Shown here piece by piece: positions 17,446 to 25,226 of a stretch of 39,370 nt of DNA; position 1 is the stretch's first letter, and each line of letters begins with the position of its first letter. The notes under the pieces were generated by a model that was not told the DNA's origin, made no database searches, and worked only from the letters and a program-made list of their open reading frames with translations. Origin of the DNA: Agrobacterium fabrum (GTDB lineage Bacteria > Pseudomonadota > Alphaproteobacteria > Rhizobiales > Rhizobiaceae); the NCBI GenBank assembly GCA_003241215.1, contig QFOL01000009.1, positions 1 to 39,370 on the forward strand, written 5' to 3'. A program made the position numbers and the translations under genes.

Positions 17446-18384
17446 TCAGCTCTTGGGCAGGCCGGGCGGATTCGTGCGGGATTCGGTGATGGCTTCGGAA
17501 CCGAGATTCCAGCGGGCGAGAACCTTGCCGTAATTGCCGTTCTCGATCTGGGCGTTCAGCGCGGCGGTGATGGCCTCGGCTATACCTGCGTCCTTTTTCG
17601 AAGCGACGGCGATCTCGGCCGCTTCCGGCCAGCCGCCGGAGAAGGTGCCGACAAGCTTCGTCTTCTTCTGGCTCGCCGCCTGAAAGGCAGAGGTCGCGTT
17701 GGGGCCGAGATAGGCATCCGCGCGGCCGGATTGCAGGGCGACGTCAAGCACGGCCTGATCGTCGTAATATTGCACCTCGGTATCGGCCAGCCCCTTCGCC
17801 TTGTTGTCCTTGATCCATTTCAGCAGGATCTGCTCCTGATTGGTGGCTGCCCCGACGATGACCTTCAGCCCTGCGACATCTTCCGGCTTGCCGATGGATG
17901 TGACCTTGCTGTTATTGCCGACGTAGAAGCCGAGCAGATCGTTGCGGTAACTGGAAAAATCGAACTTTTCCTTGCGGGCTTCCGTCACCGTGATGTTGGA
18001 AGTAACGGCGTCATATTTGCCGGATGCAAGACCGAGCGGCCAGTCCGCCCAGGCGATCGGAACAAGCTGCAGCTCAAGGCCAAGGCTGTCGGCCACCAGC
18101 TGGGCGATATCCGGCTCCACGCCGATCGGCGTTTTCGTGTCGCTCGCATAATCCACCAGCGGCAGGCGGAAGGGAACGGTCGCGACCGTCAGCTTTCCCT
18201 GTGCAATGAACTTGTGGCCGGCGGGCAGAAGCTTGATTGCCTCTTCCACCTTTTCGGCGCGCACCCGCCCCTTCTGCTCGGGCGACAGGTCAACCTCCTG
18301 CGCATGCGCGGCCGGGATGAGCGCAGCGGTGGCGGTGAAAAGACCACCGGCAAGCAGGGACAATAATTTCGCTGAAAATGCCAT
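17446..18384 (-). CDS. Amino-acid ABC transporter substrate-binding protein (family 3), copy 2
   Basis: 312-residue periplasmic protein with a signal peptide (hydrophobic stretch LLSLLAGGLFTATAALIPAAHA). It keeps the family 3 pattern seen in copy 1 (QGKLTVATVPFRLPLVDY, SGKYDAVTSNITVTEARKEK and GAATNQEQILLKW) and the same C-terminal ESRTNPPGLPKS. The ATG has AAAGGAAA upstream and lies 23 nt after the permease-ATPase fusion. The pair arose by tandem duplication and then diverged, so they probably recognise two related ligands and share one permease. Location in an operon with monooxygenases, an acetyltransferase and a deacylase points to S-alkyl-cysteine-type ligands. Confidence 0.88.
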   Translation of the reverse strand: MAFSAKLLSLLAGGLFTATAALIPAAHAQEVDLSPEQKGRVRAEKVEEAIKLLPAGHKFIAQGKLTVATVPFRLPLVDYASDTKTPIGVEPDIAQLVADSLGLELQLVPIAWADWPLGLASGKYDAVTSNITVTEARKEKFDFSSYRNDLLGFYVGNNSKVTSIGKPEDVAGLKVIVGAATNQEQILLKWIKDNKAKGLADTEVQYYDDQAVLDVALQSGRADAYLGPNATSAFQAASQKKTKLVGTFSGGWPEAAEIAVASKKDAGIAEAITAALNAQIENGNYGKVLARWNLGSEAITESRTNPPGLPKS

Positions 18385-18407
18385 GTGAGTGTTTCCTTTG
18401 TTGTTGA

Positions 18408-20204
18408 TTAGAGAACTTTTGCGAGAAATTCGGCCGTGCGCGGGTGGTCCGGCTTGTTGAACAGCTTTTCCGGCGTGCCCGTTTCGAGAATGCGGCCCTG
18501 TTCCATGAAGACGACCCTGTCGGAGACTTCGCGGGCAAAGCCGATTTCGTGGGTGACGATGATAAGGGTGACGCCGGAGCGGGACAGCTCCTTGATGACA
18601 TCCAGCACCTCATTGACCAGCTCCGGGTCGAGCGCGGATGTCGGCTCGTCGAAGAGCAGCACCTTCGGCCGCAGCGCAAGAGCCCGGGCAATCGCCACGC
18701 GCTGCTGCTGTCCGCCTGAAAGCTGGCGGGGGTAAGCATCGGCCTTCTCGGCCAGACCGACGCGGGCCAGAAGATCGCGCGCCTCGGCTTCCGCCTGCTC
18801 CTTCGATATGCCGCGAACCGCAACCGGAGCTTCGACGATGTTTTCAAGTGCGGTGAGATGCGGGAACAGGTTGAAGCTCTGGAACACCATGCCCACTTCG
18901 GCGCGGCGCTTGAGGATTTCCCGCTCTTTCAATTCGTAAAGCGTATCGCCCTTCTGGCGATAACCGACCAGCTCACCATCAATGGCGATGAAACCGTCAT
19001 CGACACGCTCCAGATGGTTGATGGAGCGCAGCAAGGTGGATTTGCCGGAGCCCGATTGGCCGAGAATGGTGGTGACGCTGCCGGCCGGAATGGAAAGGCT
19101 GATATCATCAAGCACCTTAAGCGACCCGAAGGATTTCGAGACACCGTGGATATTGACCGAACCGCCGCGATTGCCGAGCTGGAAGCTGGCGGCGCGGGTG
19201 GGCGCCGCACGCTCGGGCCTGGCAGCCGCCGTCTCCACCACATCGGGCAAAGGTTTGCGCGGCAAAAAGCTGCGAAAGATCGTGGCGAAAAGTGAAGGCG
19301 GCGGATTGCGCAGCGCACCGCGCGAGAAGTGCCGCTCGATATGGTGCTGGACGATGGAAAGCGCCGTCAGGATCACCAGATACCAGACGGTCGCGACCAT
19401 CAGCAGCGGGATCACTTCAAGATTGCGGCGATAGATGATCTGGATCGTATAAAACAGCTCCGGCAGGGCTAGGATATAGACCTGCGAGGTGCCCTTGGCG
19501 AGGCCGATAATATCGTTGAAGGCAGTGGGCAGGATGGATCGCATCGCCTGCGGCAGAACGATGCGGGACGCCTGCCGCCGGCGCGGAAGGCCGAGTGCGG
19601 CGGCGGCTTCGAGCTGGCCCTGATCGACTGAAAGAATTCCACCGCGAACGATTTCGGATGCGAAAGCGGCCTGATTGAGCGTCAGCCCCAGAACAGCCGC
19701 CGCAAAGGGCGTCATCAGCTGTGTCGTATTCCAGCTGAAGAAATTGATGCCGGTATAGGGCACGCCGATTGTTACGGTTTCATAGAGATAGCCGAGATTG
19801 TTGAGGATCAGCAGCAGTACGATCAGCGGGATGGAGCGGAAAATCCAGATATAGGTCCAGGAGACCGCGACCAGCAGCGGCGAGCGGGAAACGCGCGCAA
19901 GCGCCAGCAGCGTTCCGAGCACGAAACCAAACAGGGCACCCAGTGCGGTCAGGAGCAGCGTTCGGCCAAGACCGACCAGTACAGGTTCAGCAAAGAACCA
20001 TTCGGCAAATACGTCCCAGCCCCAGCGCGGATTGCCGAAAACGGAATGCAGGACAGCGGCAATGATGAGAACGGAGAACACCGTACCCACCGTCCGCAAG
20101 GGATACCGGGCCGGAACGATGCGGAAGTGCGAGTAACCGCCCTTGATCGGCTCAACCTTCTGCTCGCTAACAGCGACATGCGGAAAATCAGAGGCTATCG
20201 TCAT
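18408..20204 (-). CDS. Amino-acid ABC transporter permease-ATPase fusion
   Basis: 598 residues combining both transporter parts. Residues about 1-300 are a HisM/TcyL-type permease with several membrane segments and the coupling loop [26 protein letters not shown] (about 195-220, read in two parts). After a Pro/Ala-rich linker (about 300-345), residues 348-598 are a polar amino acid ATPase with Walker A GQSGSGKS (382-389), signature LSGGQQQR (495-502), Walker B VLLFDEP (515-521) and the switch His in THEIGF (552). One polypeptide would dimerise to give a complete importer. The B. subtilis counterpart uses separate permeases TcyL/TcyM and ATPase TcyN. It is 12 nt downstream of the GNAT gene and feeds both binding proteins. 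Confidence 0.9.
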   Translation of the reverse strand: MTIASDFPHVAVSEQKVEPIKGGYSHFRIVPARYPLRTVGTVFSVLIIAAVLHSVFGNPRWGWDVFAEWFFAEPVLVGLGRTLLLTALGALFGFVLGTLLALARVSRSPLLVAVSWTYIWIFRSIPLIVLLLILNNLGYLYETVTIGVPYTGINFFSWNTTQLMTPFAAAVLGLTLNQAAFASEIVRGGILSVDQGQLEAAAALGLPRRRQASRIVLPQAMRSILPTAFNDIIGLAKGTSQVYILALPELFYTIQIIYRRNLEVIPLLMVATVWYLVILTALSIVQHHIERHFSRGALRNPPPSLFATIFRSFLPRKPLPDVVETAAARPERAAPTRAASFQLGNRGGSVNIHGVSKSFGSLKVLDDISLSIPAGSVTTILGQSGSGKSTLLRSINHLERVDDGFIAIDGELVGYRQKGDTLYELKEREILKRRAEVGMVFQSFNLFPHLTALENIVEAPVAVRGISKEQAEAEARDLLARVGLAEKADAYPRQLSGGQQQRVAIARALALRPKVLLFDEPTSALDPELVNEVLDVIKELSRSGVTLIIVTHEIGFAREVSDRVVFMEQGRILETGTPEKLFNKPDHPRTAEFLAKVL

Positions 20205-20216
20205 CGAAAAAGCCTT

Positions 20217-20774
20217 TCACGGATGGGCGGAAGAAGATTGCGGCCGGGCCGCCGTTATCGGTGCTCCGTCCGCAACGGAGGCGGATACGGGGTCGGAAAG
20301 CCATTTTTCGAAAGGCAGAGACCTGATCGTCTCGGGATTGACCGCGGTGTCGAACAGGGCACGATAACCATTGGTGAGATAAAGGCCGACCGCCTCCGGC
20401 TGGCGGAAACCCGTCGTCAGGTAGACGCGGGCATAACCCTGCCGGATCGCCTGCTGCTCCAGTTCGCGAAGCACGATTTTTGCGAGCCCCTGGCGGCGAT
20501 GGGCGGAATGGGTCCAGACACGTTTGAACTCGGCGGTCTCGTCATCGTAACGCATGAAGGCACCGCCCGCGATCGCCTTGCCGCCACGCAGCAGAAGCAG
20601 GAAGTTGCCCGATGGCGGGCTGAAAGCCTCCGGCGGATATTTGTTCAGCTCCGCCTTGGCCCCTTCCGCATTGAAAAATGTGCCGTAACGGCTGTCATAT
20701 TCAAACAGCAACTCCTCCAGAAGCGGCGTTGCGAGCGGATCCTTGACCGATGTGTAGAAAAAACTGTCGCTCAT
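20217..20774 (-). CDS. GNAT-family N-acetyltransferase (SnaB/YxeL-like role)
   Basis: 185-residue single-domain GNAT enzyme. The acetyl-CoA loop is RRQGLA (93-98) after the VWTHSAH strand, and the late segment YLTTGFRQPEAVGLYLTNGY completes the fold. In the Bacillus ytm and yxe operons an acetyltransferase of this superfamily N-acetylates S-alkyl or S-succino-cysteine so that the monooxygenase can attack the C-S bond. Here the gene lies between the M20 amidohydrolase (21 nt gap) and the transporter (12 nt gap), which is the same gene set, so that role is the best inference. The sequence by itself does not show the substrate. Confidence 0.8.
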   Translation of the reverse strand: MSDSFFYTSVKDPLATPLLEELLFEYDSRYGTFFNAEGAKAELNKYPPEAFSPPSGNFLLLLRGGKAIAGGAFMRYDDETAEFKRVWTHSAHRRQGLAKIVLRELEQQAIRQGYARVYLTTGFRQPEAVGLYLTNGYRALFDTAVNPETIRSLPFEKWLSDPVSASVADGAPITAARPQSSSAHP

Positions 20775-20795
20775 GTCCTTGTCCTAATTTTCGCG

Positions 20796-21983
20796 TCAGG
20801 AGAGATAGGCTTCCGCCAGCCGCACCCAGAAGCGTGCTGTCGGCGCGATGATCGCATCGTTGAAATCGTAGTGGGGGCTGTGCAGCGGTGCGCTGTCGCC
20901 ATTGCCGACGAAGAGGTAAGAGCCGGGCCGCTCCTGCAGCATGAAGGCGAAATCCTCGCTCGCCGTGCGCGGCTGGAACGCTTCGGCGATCTGCTCGGCG
21001 GCGAAATGCCGTTTGGCGACATCGCGGGCGAAGACCGTCTGAGGGGTATGGTTGATGACCGGCGGGAAACCACGGGAATAGGCGACCTCGGCCTTCGCGC
21101 CGAAACTCTCGGCCTGCGCTTTGGCCAGCGCCGGAAGCCGCTCCTCCAGCCTCTCACGCACGGCGGGCGAAAAGGCCCGCGCGGTGATCTGAAGCTCGAC
21201 GCTTTCGGGAATGACATTGGAGGCGGTTCCGCCATGGATGGAACCGACCGTCAGCACCGCCATCTCGCGCGGATCGACATTGCGCGAAACGATGCTCTGC
21301 AAGGCGGTGACGAAGCTTGCCGAGGCGAGAACCGGATCGACCGTCTCATGCGGCGCGGCGCCATGCCCGCCCTTGCCGACGATCCGCACCTTCGCCTTGT
21401 CGACGGAGGCCATGGCCGGACCTTCGACGAAGCCGAACTGCCCGGTGTCGACACCCGGCCAATTATGCAACCCGAAGACGGCATCGACCGGAAACCGCTC
21501 GAAAAGCCGGTCCTTTATCATCGCCCTTGCCCCGGCGCCGATCTCCTCGGCCGGCTGGAAGATCAGCGTCAGCGTGCCGGAAAAATTCGATGTTTCGGCG
21601 AGGTAGCGGGCGGCGGCAAGCAGGATCGTCGTATGGCCATCGTGACCGCAGGCGTGCATGACGCCCTGCGTCTGGCTGGCATAGGCAAGGCCGGTTTCCT
21701 CGAGGATCGGCAGAGCATCGATATCGGCGCGAATGCCGACGCGCTTGTCGCCATGACCGCGTTTCAACGTGGCGACAACGCCGTGACCGCCGACACCTTC
21801 CGTCACCTCATATCCGAACGACAAGAGATAGCGGGCAATGAGCGCCGCCGTGCGTTTTTCCTTGAGCGAAAGCTCGGGATGCCGGTGGAGATCATGCCGG
21901 ATGGCGATGCTCTCATCGATGAAGGCAAGGATTCCCCGTTCGGCGTCGTCCTGCGGACGCGCGCCGTCAATGCGGATATTCAT
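20796..21983 (-). CDS. M20-family amidohydrolase (N-acyl-cysteine/hippurate deacylase type)
   Basis: 395-residue metallopeptidase-fold hydrolase. Metal and catalytic motifs are visible: RADIDALPI (85-93), HACGHDGH (110-117), QPAEE (143-147) and a C-terminal ASEDFAFM. The dimerisation lid with GKGGHGAAPHE is present. There is no signal peptide. The family removes acyl groups from N-acylated amino acids (HipO, YxeP, YtnL/SndB). Within this operon the expected job is deacetylation of N-acetyl-cysteine made after oxidative removal of the S-substituent, giving free cysteine. The gap to the upstream monooxygenase is 81 nt, the gap to the GNAT gene 21 nt. Confidence 0.88.
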   Translation of the reverse strand: MNIRIDGARPQDDAERGILAFIDESIAIRHDLHRHPELSLKEKRTAALIARYLLSFGYEVTEGVGGHGVVATLKRGHGDKRVGIRADIDALPILEETGLAYASQTQGVMHACGHDGHTTILLAAARYLAETSNFSGTLTLIFQPAEEIGAGARAMIKDRLFERFPVDAVFGLHNWPGVDTGQFGFVEGPAMASVDKAKVRIVGKGGHGAAPHETVDPVLASASFVTALQSIVSRNVDPREMAVLTVGSIHGGTASNVIPESVELQITARAFSPAVRERLEERLPALAKAQAESFGAKAEVAYSRGFPPVINHTPQTVFARDVAKRHFAAEQIAEAFQPRTASEDFAFMLQERPGSYLFVGNGDSAPLHSPHYDFNDAIIAPTARFWVRLAEAYLS

Positions 21984-22064
21984 GGTTCTGTCTCCTGCGC
22001 GGCTCGCTACGCGCCGCGTCTTGAAATCTGCACCGGGCGGAATCGTCTCCGCCCGGCTGCAAGC

Positions 22065-23405
22065 TCAGGCGATAGCCTTGTCCGATCCGTTTTCGCCGCT
22101 GGAATAGACGCTTTCCCGGAAAGGCAGGCCGAGATGGTCGCGCAGCGTCGCCCCTTCCAGATGCGGATCGAAATAACCGCGCCGTTGCAGTACGGGGATG
22201 ACGAGGCGGACGAAATCGTCCAGCCCCTCGGCAATTACCGGGAAGCCCAGAATGAAGCCATCGGCCGCATCGTGCTCCACCCAGCGGATGATTTCGTCAG
22301 CCACCTTGTCCGGCGTGCCGATGAAACCTTCACGCGGGGTCGCTGCCTCCAGCGCCGCCTCGCGCAGCGTCTGGTTCTTTTCCTTTGCCCGCCGCTTGAT
22401 GCGGTCGGTCGTGGAGCGGAAACTGTTCTTGCCGATCTCGCCGAGTTCGGGGAAAGGCTCATCCAGCGGATAGGCGCTGAAATCATGATGATCGAAGAAG
22501 CGGCCGAGATAAGCGAGCGCATCCTCTGTCGTGATGAGATTGCGGATGACGTCGTATTTCGCCTCCGCTTCCTCCTGCGTCTCGCCGACGACAGGGCCGA
22601 TGCCGGGGAAAATCTTCACATCGGCAGCCGACCTGCCCTGCGCCACGGCGCTCTGTTTCACACGCTTGAGGAAGGTCTGGTTTTCCTCCAGCGAAGCGGA
22701 ATTGGTGAAGACCGCATCCGCATGTTTGCCCGCGAGACCGATGCCGGCATCGGAGGAGCCGGCCTGGAATACCACCGGCTGCCCCTGCGGTGAACGCTGG
22801 ATATTGAGCGGGCCTTCCACCTGGAAGAAACGGCCCTTGTGGCCAAGCGTATGGAGTTTAGCGCGGTCGAAGAACTGTCCCGTCTCGCGGTTGCGCAGGA
22901 AAGCGTCATCGTCCCAGCTGTCCCACAGGCCCTTGATCACTTCGAGATATTCGTCGGCGATCTCGTAGCGCAGCGCATGTTCGGGGTGGTTGCGGCTGTA
23001 ATTCTTCGCCGTACCTTCGAGCGGCGTCGTCACGGCATTCCACCCGGCGCGGCCGCCGCTCAGGAGATCGAGCGAGGCGAACTGGCGGGCAATGGTGAAG
23101 GGGTCGCTATAGGAGGTCGAAACCGTGCCGGCGAGACCGATCTTCGAGGTCACGGAAGCGAGCGCCGAAAGGATCGTCAGCGGCTCGAACCGGTTGAGGA
23201 AATGCGGGATGGACTTGTCGTTGATGTAGAGCCCGTCCGCCACGAAAGCGAAGGCGATGCCCGCCGCTTCCGCCTTCAGCGCGGTCTTCCTGAAAAAATC
23301 GAAATTGACGCTGGCATCGACAGGGCTCTTGGGGTGTCGCCAGGCATTCATGTGCCCGCCGGGACCCTGAAGCATGATGCCGAAACGGATTTTCTTTCTC
23401 GTCAT
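22065..23405 (-). CDS. LLM-class flavin-dependent monooxygenase, NtaA/SnaA/DszA family (CmoJ/YxeK-like)
   Basis: 446-residue luciferase-like monooxygenase. The start at 23405 has a perfect AGGAGG 7 nt upstream and gives the family opening KIRFGIMLQGPGGHMNAWRH. Other family segments include GRAGWNAVTTP, SAGLGKHA-like AGKHADAVFT, and RPLDDHLGLP-like ATLRDHLGLPF at the end. Enzymes of this group use FMNH2 and O2 from a separate reductase; members cleave nitrilotriacetate, DBT sulfone (DszA) or S-alkyl-N-acetyl-cysteine (B. subtilis CmoJ, YxeK). Position between a second LLM enzyme and the M20 hydrolase supports the last role. The flavin reductase at 26221-26766 could supply FMNH2. Confidence 0.88.
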   Translation of the reverse strand: MTRKKIRFGIMLQGPGGHMNAWRHPKSPVDASVNFDFFRKTALKAEAAGIAFAFVADGLYINDKSIPHFLNRFEPLTILSALASVTSKIGLAGTVSTSYSDPFTIARQFASLDLLSGGRAGWNAVTTPLEGTAKNYSRNHPEHALRYEIADEYLEVIKGLWDSWDDDAFLRNRETGQFFDRAKLHTLGHKGRFFQVEGPLNIQRSPQGQPVVFQAGSSDAGIGLAGKHADAVFTNSASLEENQTFLKRVKQSAVAQGRSAADVKIFPGIGPVVGETQEEAEAKYDVIRNLITTEDALAYLGRFFDHHDFSAYPLDEPFPELGEIGKNSFRSTTDRIKRRAKEKNQTLREAALEAATPREGFIGTPDKVADEIIRWVEHDAADGFILGFPVIAEGLDDFVRLVIPVLQRRGYFDPHLEGATLRDHLGLPFRESVYSSGENGSDKAIA

Positions 23406-23428
23406 CTCATTTCCTCCTGAGTACAAAT

Positions 23429-24430
23429 TCACGCCGCCCGGGAAAGGCGATGCGTGGCCAAGAGTTCGATCGAGGCAAGCCGCTGGTCGGCTCCCACATG
23501 CGGCGGCTCGATGATGAATTCCTCGATGCCGTGTTCTTCGGAAAGCGCACGCAGCGCCTTGTGAATATCCTCCGGCCCACCATGCAGGACGTTGGGCCTG
23601 CGCTCTTCGATGCGGTAATCGCTATCGCCGGACTGGCGGGCAAATTCTTCCGCCTGTTCGCGGCGGCCAAGGTTGAACGCCCTGCCGTCGCTCAGAAAAA
23701 CCCGGTAGATACGCTGGCCCTCAACCTGCCTTGCGGCATGGGCGGGATCGCTGGCGGCAAAAGCCGACAGGGCGAGAATCGCGGCACGTCCGCCGCTCTC
23801 TTCACGGAAAGCCGTGAGGCTGCGACGAAGCACCTCCGCATCGCCATTGAGATGGCCGGCGAAAACGAAACTCCATCCCCTGGAGGCCGCAAGCCTTGCG
23901 CTTTCCGGGCTGGCGCCGAGCAGGAACCTCTCTGCCGGGACCGGTGGAACGGGGGTTGCCTGCAGCCCGGCCTGCGCGTGAGCCTGTGGTGCAGCGCCGG
24001 ACAAAAACGTGGTGAGTTCGCCAAAGGCCGTCTCGAAATCCGGCTTGCGGGCAGGATCGTAAGCCTGCTGCAGGGCCGACGTTGCGAGTGGCAGGCCGCC
24101 AGGCGTCTTGCCGACGCCGAGATCGACCCGGCCGGGCGCAAGCGACGACAGGACGTTGAAAACCTCGGCAACCTTGTAGGGGCTGTAATGCTGCAGCATG
24201 ACGCCACCAGAGCCGACGCGGATGCGGGAGGTCTTCGCCAGGATCCATGCCACCAGCGCCTCGGGCGCGGAGCCGGCAAGCTCCGGCGAGTTGTGATGTT
24301 CGGCCACCCAGAAACGTCGATATCCCAGCTCTTCTGCGCGTTTGGCAAGATTGATCGTGTCGCGGAACGCGCTTGCCGCGTCCTCGCCCGTCGGAACCGG
24401 GCTCTTGTCCAGCAAACTGAGCGTATACAT
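23429..24430 (-). CDS. LLM-class flavin monooxygenase, MsnO8/CmoO-like
   Basis: 333-residue bacterial luciferase-like protein of the short MsnO8 type. Typical segments are FWVAEHHNSPELAGSAPE, IRVGSGGVMLQHYSPYKVAE and GRVDLGVGKTPGG (about 105-117). Of the two adjacent ATG codons, the second (24430) is chosen because GAGG is 5 nt before it and the protein then starts MYTLSLLDKSP as in relatives; 24433 and 24454 are alternatives. B. subtilis YtmO (CmoO) in the S-alkyl-cysteine operon is from this family. It is the first gene of the minus-strand operon, 23 nt ahead of the NtaA-like enzyme, and divergent from the Rrf2 regulator. Confidence 0.85.
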   Translation of the reverse strand: MYTLSLLDKSPVPTGEDAASAFRDTINLAKRAEELGYRRFWVAEHHNSPELAGSAPEALVAWILAKTSRIRVGSGGVMLQHYSPYKVAEVFNVLSSLAPGRVDLGVGKTPGGLPLATSALQQAYDPARKPDFETAFGELTTFLSGAAPQAHAQAGLQATPVPPVPAERFLLGASPESARLAASRGWSFVFAGHLNGDAEVLRRSLTAFREESGGRAAILALSAFAASDPAHAARQVEGQRIYRVFLSDGRAFNLGRREQAEEFARQSGDSDYRIEERRPNVLHGGPEDIHKALRALSEEHGIEEFIIEPPHVGADQRLASIELLATHRLSRAA

Positions 24431-24733
24431 CATCACCTCGTATCTTTGATGCATACTTTGTCTACCGATTTTATAGTCTTATAAAGAACGTTCGTTCCAC
24501 GTTGCGACGCGATCAGAGAAAATATTGTTTTCGATCAGGTTTTAGAAAGTCGACCCTCGCAAAAGGGTGACCAGCCCGGGGAGCCCGGCCTAAAAAGACT
24601 ACAACAAGCCGCTTTCGGCGCCCAACCCGGACGAAACGGGCTTGCGCCGGAATTCGCTAAAAACTACTTAGTAAGTTAGGAATAATATGGCCCGGCGTTG
24701 CGGAATGCGCCGGCTCTTTCTACGGAACAGGCG
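24431..24733. promoter_or_regulatory. Structured divergent control region (sulfur operon / Rrf2)
   Basis: 303 nt with no gene. It holds an AT-rich stretch at 24468-24487, a dyad GAACG-TT-CGTTC (24486-24497), hairpins ACCCT/AGGGT (24553-24568) and CCGGG/CCCGG (24576-24588), a nested stem CGGCGC/GCGCCG with inner CCCG/CGGG (24616-24649), and ACTACTTAGTAAGTTAGG (24663-24680) close to the regulator start. It must carry promoters for both directions. The hairpin-rich middle could be the leader of the Rrf2 mRNA. It does not match any riboswitch consensus that I know. Confidence 0.5.
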
Positions 24734-25183
24734 ATGTTGACCAAAAAAGGCAAATACGGACTGAAGGCTCTGGTCGATCTGGCTCGGTTACCCCAGGGAG
24801 AGACCGCCTTCGTGACCGAGATTGCCACCCGCAACAATATTCCGAAGAAATTTCTGGATACCATCCTTCTCGAGCTGCGCAACAGCGGTATCCTGCGCTC
24901 CAAGAAGGGACCGAACGGCGGTTATTCGCTTTCGAAAACGCCGTCCGAAATCATGATCGGCCAGGTCATCCGCACGCTGGACGGGCCCTTGGCCCCCATT
25001 CGCTGTGCAAGCCGCACCGCCTTCGAAGCCTGTGACGATTGTGACGATCCGGAGACCTGTCAGGTCAGGGTTTCGATGACGGACGTGCGTGACGCCATTG
25101 CAACCATTCTGGACAATATGACGCTCGCACAATTCGTGGCGAAGGACGGGCAGGACGCCCGCTCCATCCCGGCCGGCGAATAG
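24734..25183 (+). CDS. Rrf2-family transcriptional regulator with four clustered cysteines
   Basis: 149-residue winged-helix regulator. The start at 24734 gives the classical opening MLTKKGKYGLKALVDLA; a GTG/ATG start 12 codons earlier is less likely. The DNA-binding part is about 26-64, with IATRNNIPKKFLDTIL and the wing KKGPNGGYSL. Cysteines 91, 100, 103 and 109 (C-x8-C-x2-C-x5-C) lie where IscR and other Fe-S members bind a cluster. The family includes IscR, RirA and CymR; CymR is the master sulfur regulator of Bacillus. Divergence from an S-alkyl-cysteine operon supports a role in sulfur control, sensing either a cluster or cysteine status. Confidence 0.88.
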   Translation: MLTKKGKYGLKALVDLARLPQGETAFVTEIATRNNIPKKFLDTILLELRNSGILRSKKGPNGGYSLSKTPSEIMIGQVIRTLDGPLAPIRCASRTAFEACDDCDDPETCQVRVSMTDVRDAIATILDNMTLAQFVAKDGQDARSIPAGE

Positions 25184-25226
25184 GATTTCGCACGGCGTTT
25201 CAGCCGGTTTCACGACAGAGCATCGC

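Noticed and set aside
20046..22793. Open frame of 915 codons on the plus strand
   Set aside because: It is antisense to the permease-ATPase fusion, GNAT and M20 genes, which have clear domains. High GC at third positions leaves long stop-free antisense frames; the translation is Arg/Asp/Gly-rich with no domain.
24541..24650. Candidate SAM, FMN or cobalamin riboswitch
   Set aside because: The stems lack the conserved loops of these classes. Kept only as an unclassified structured region.
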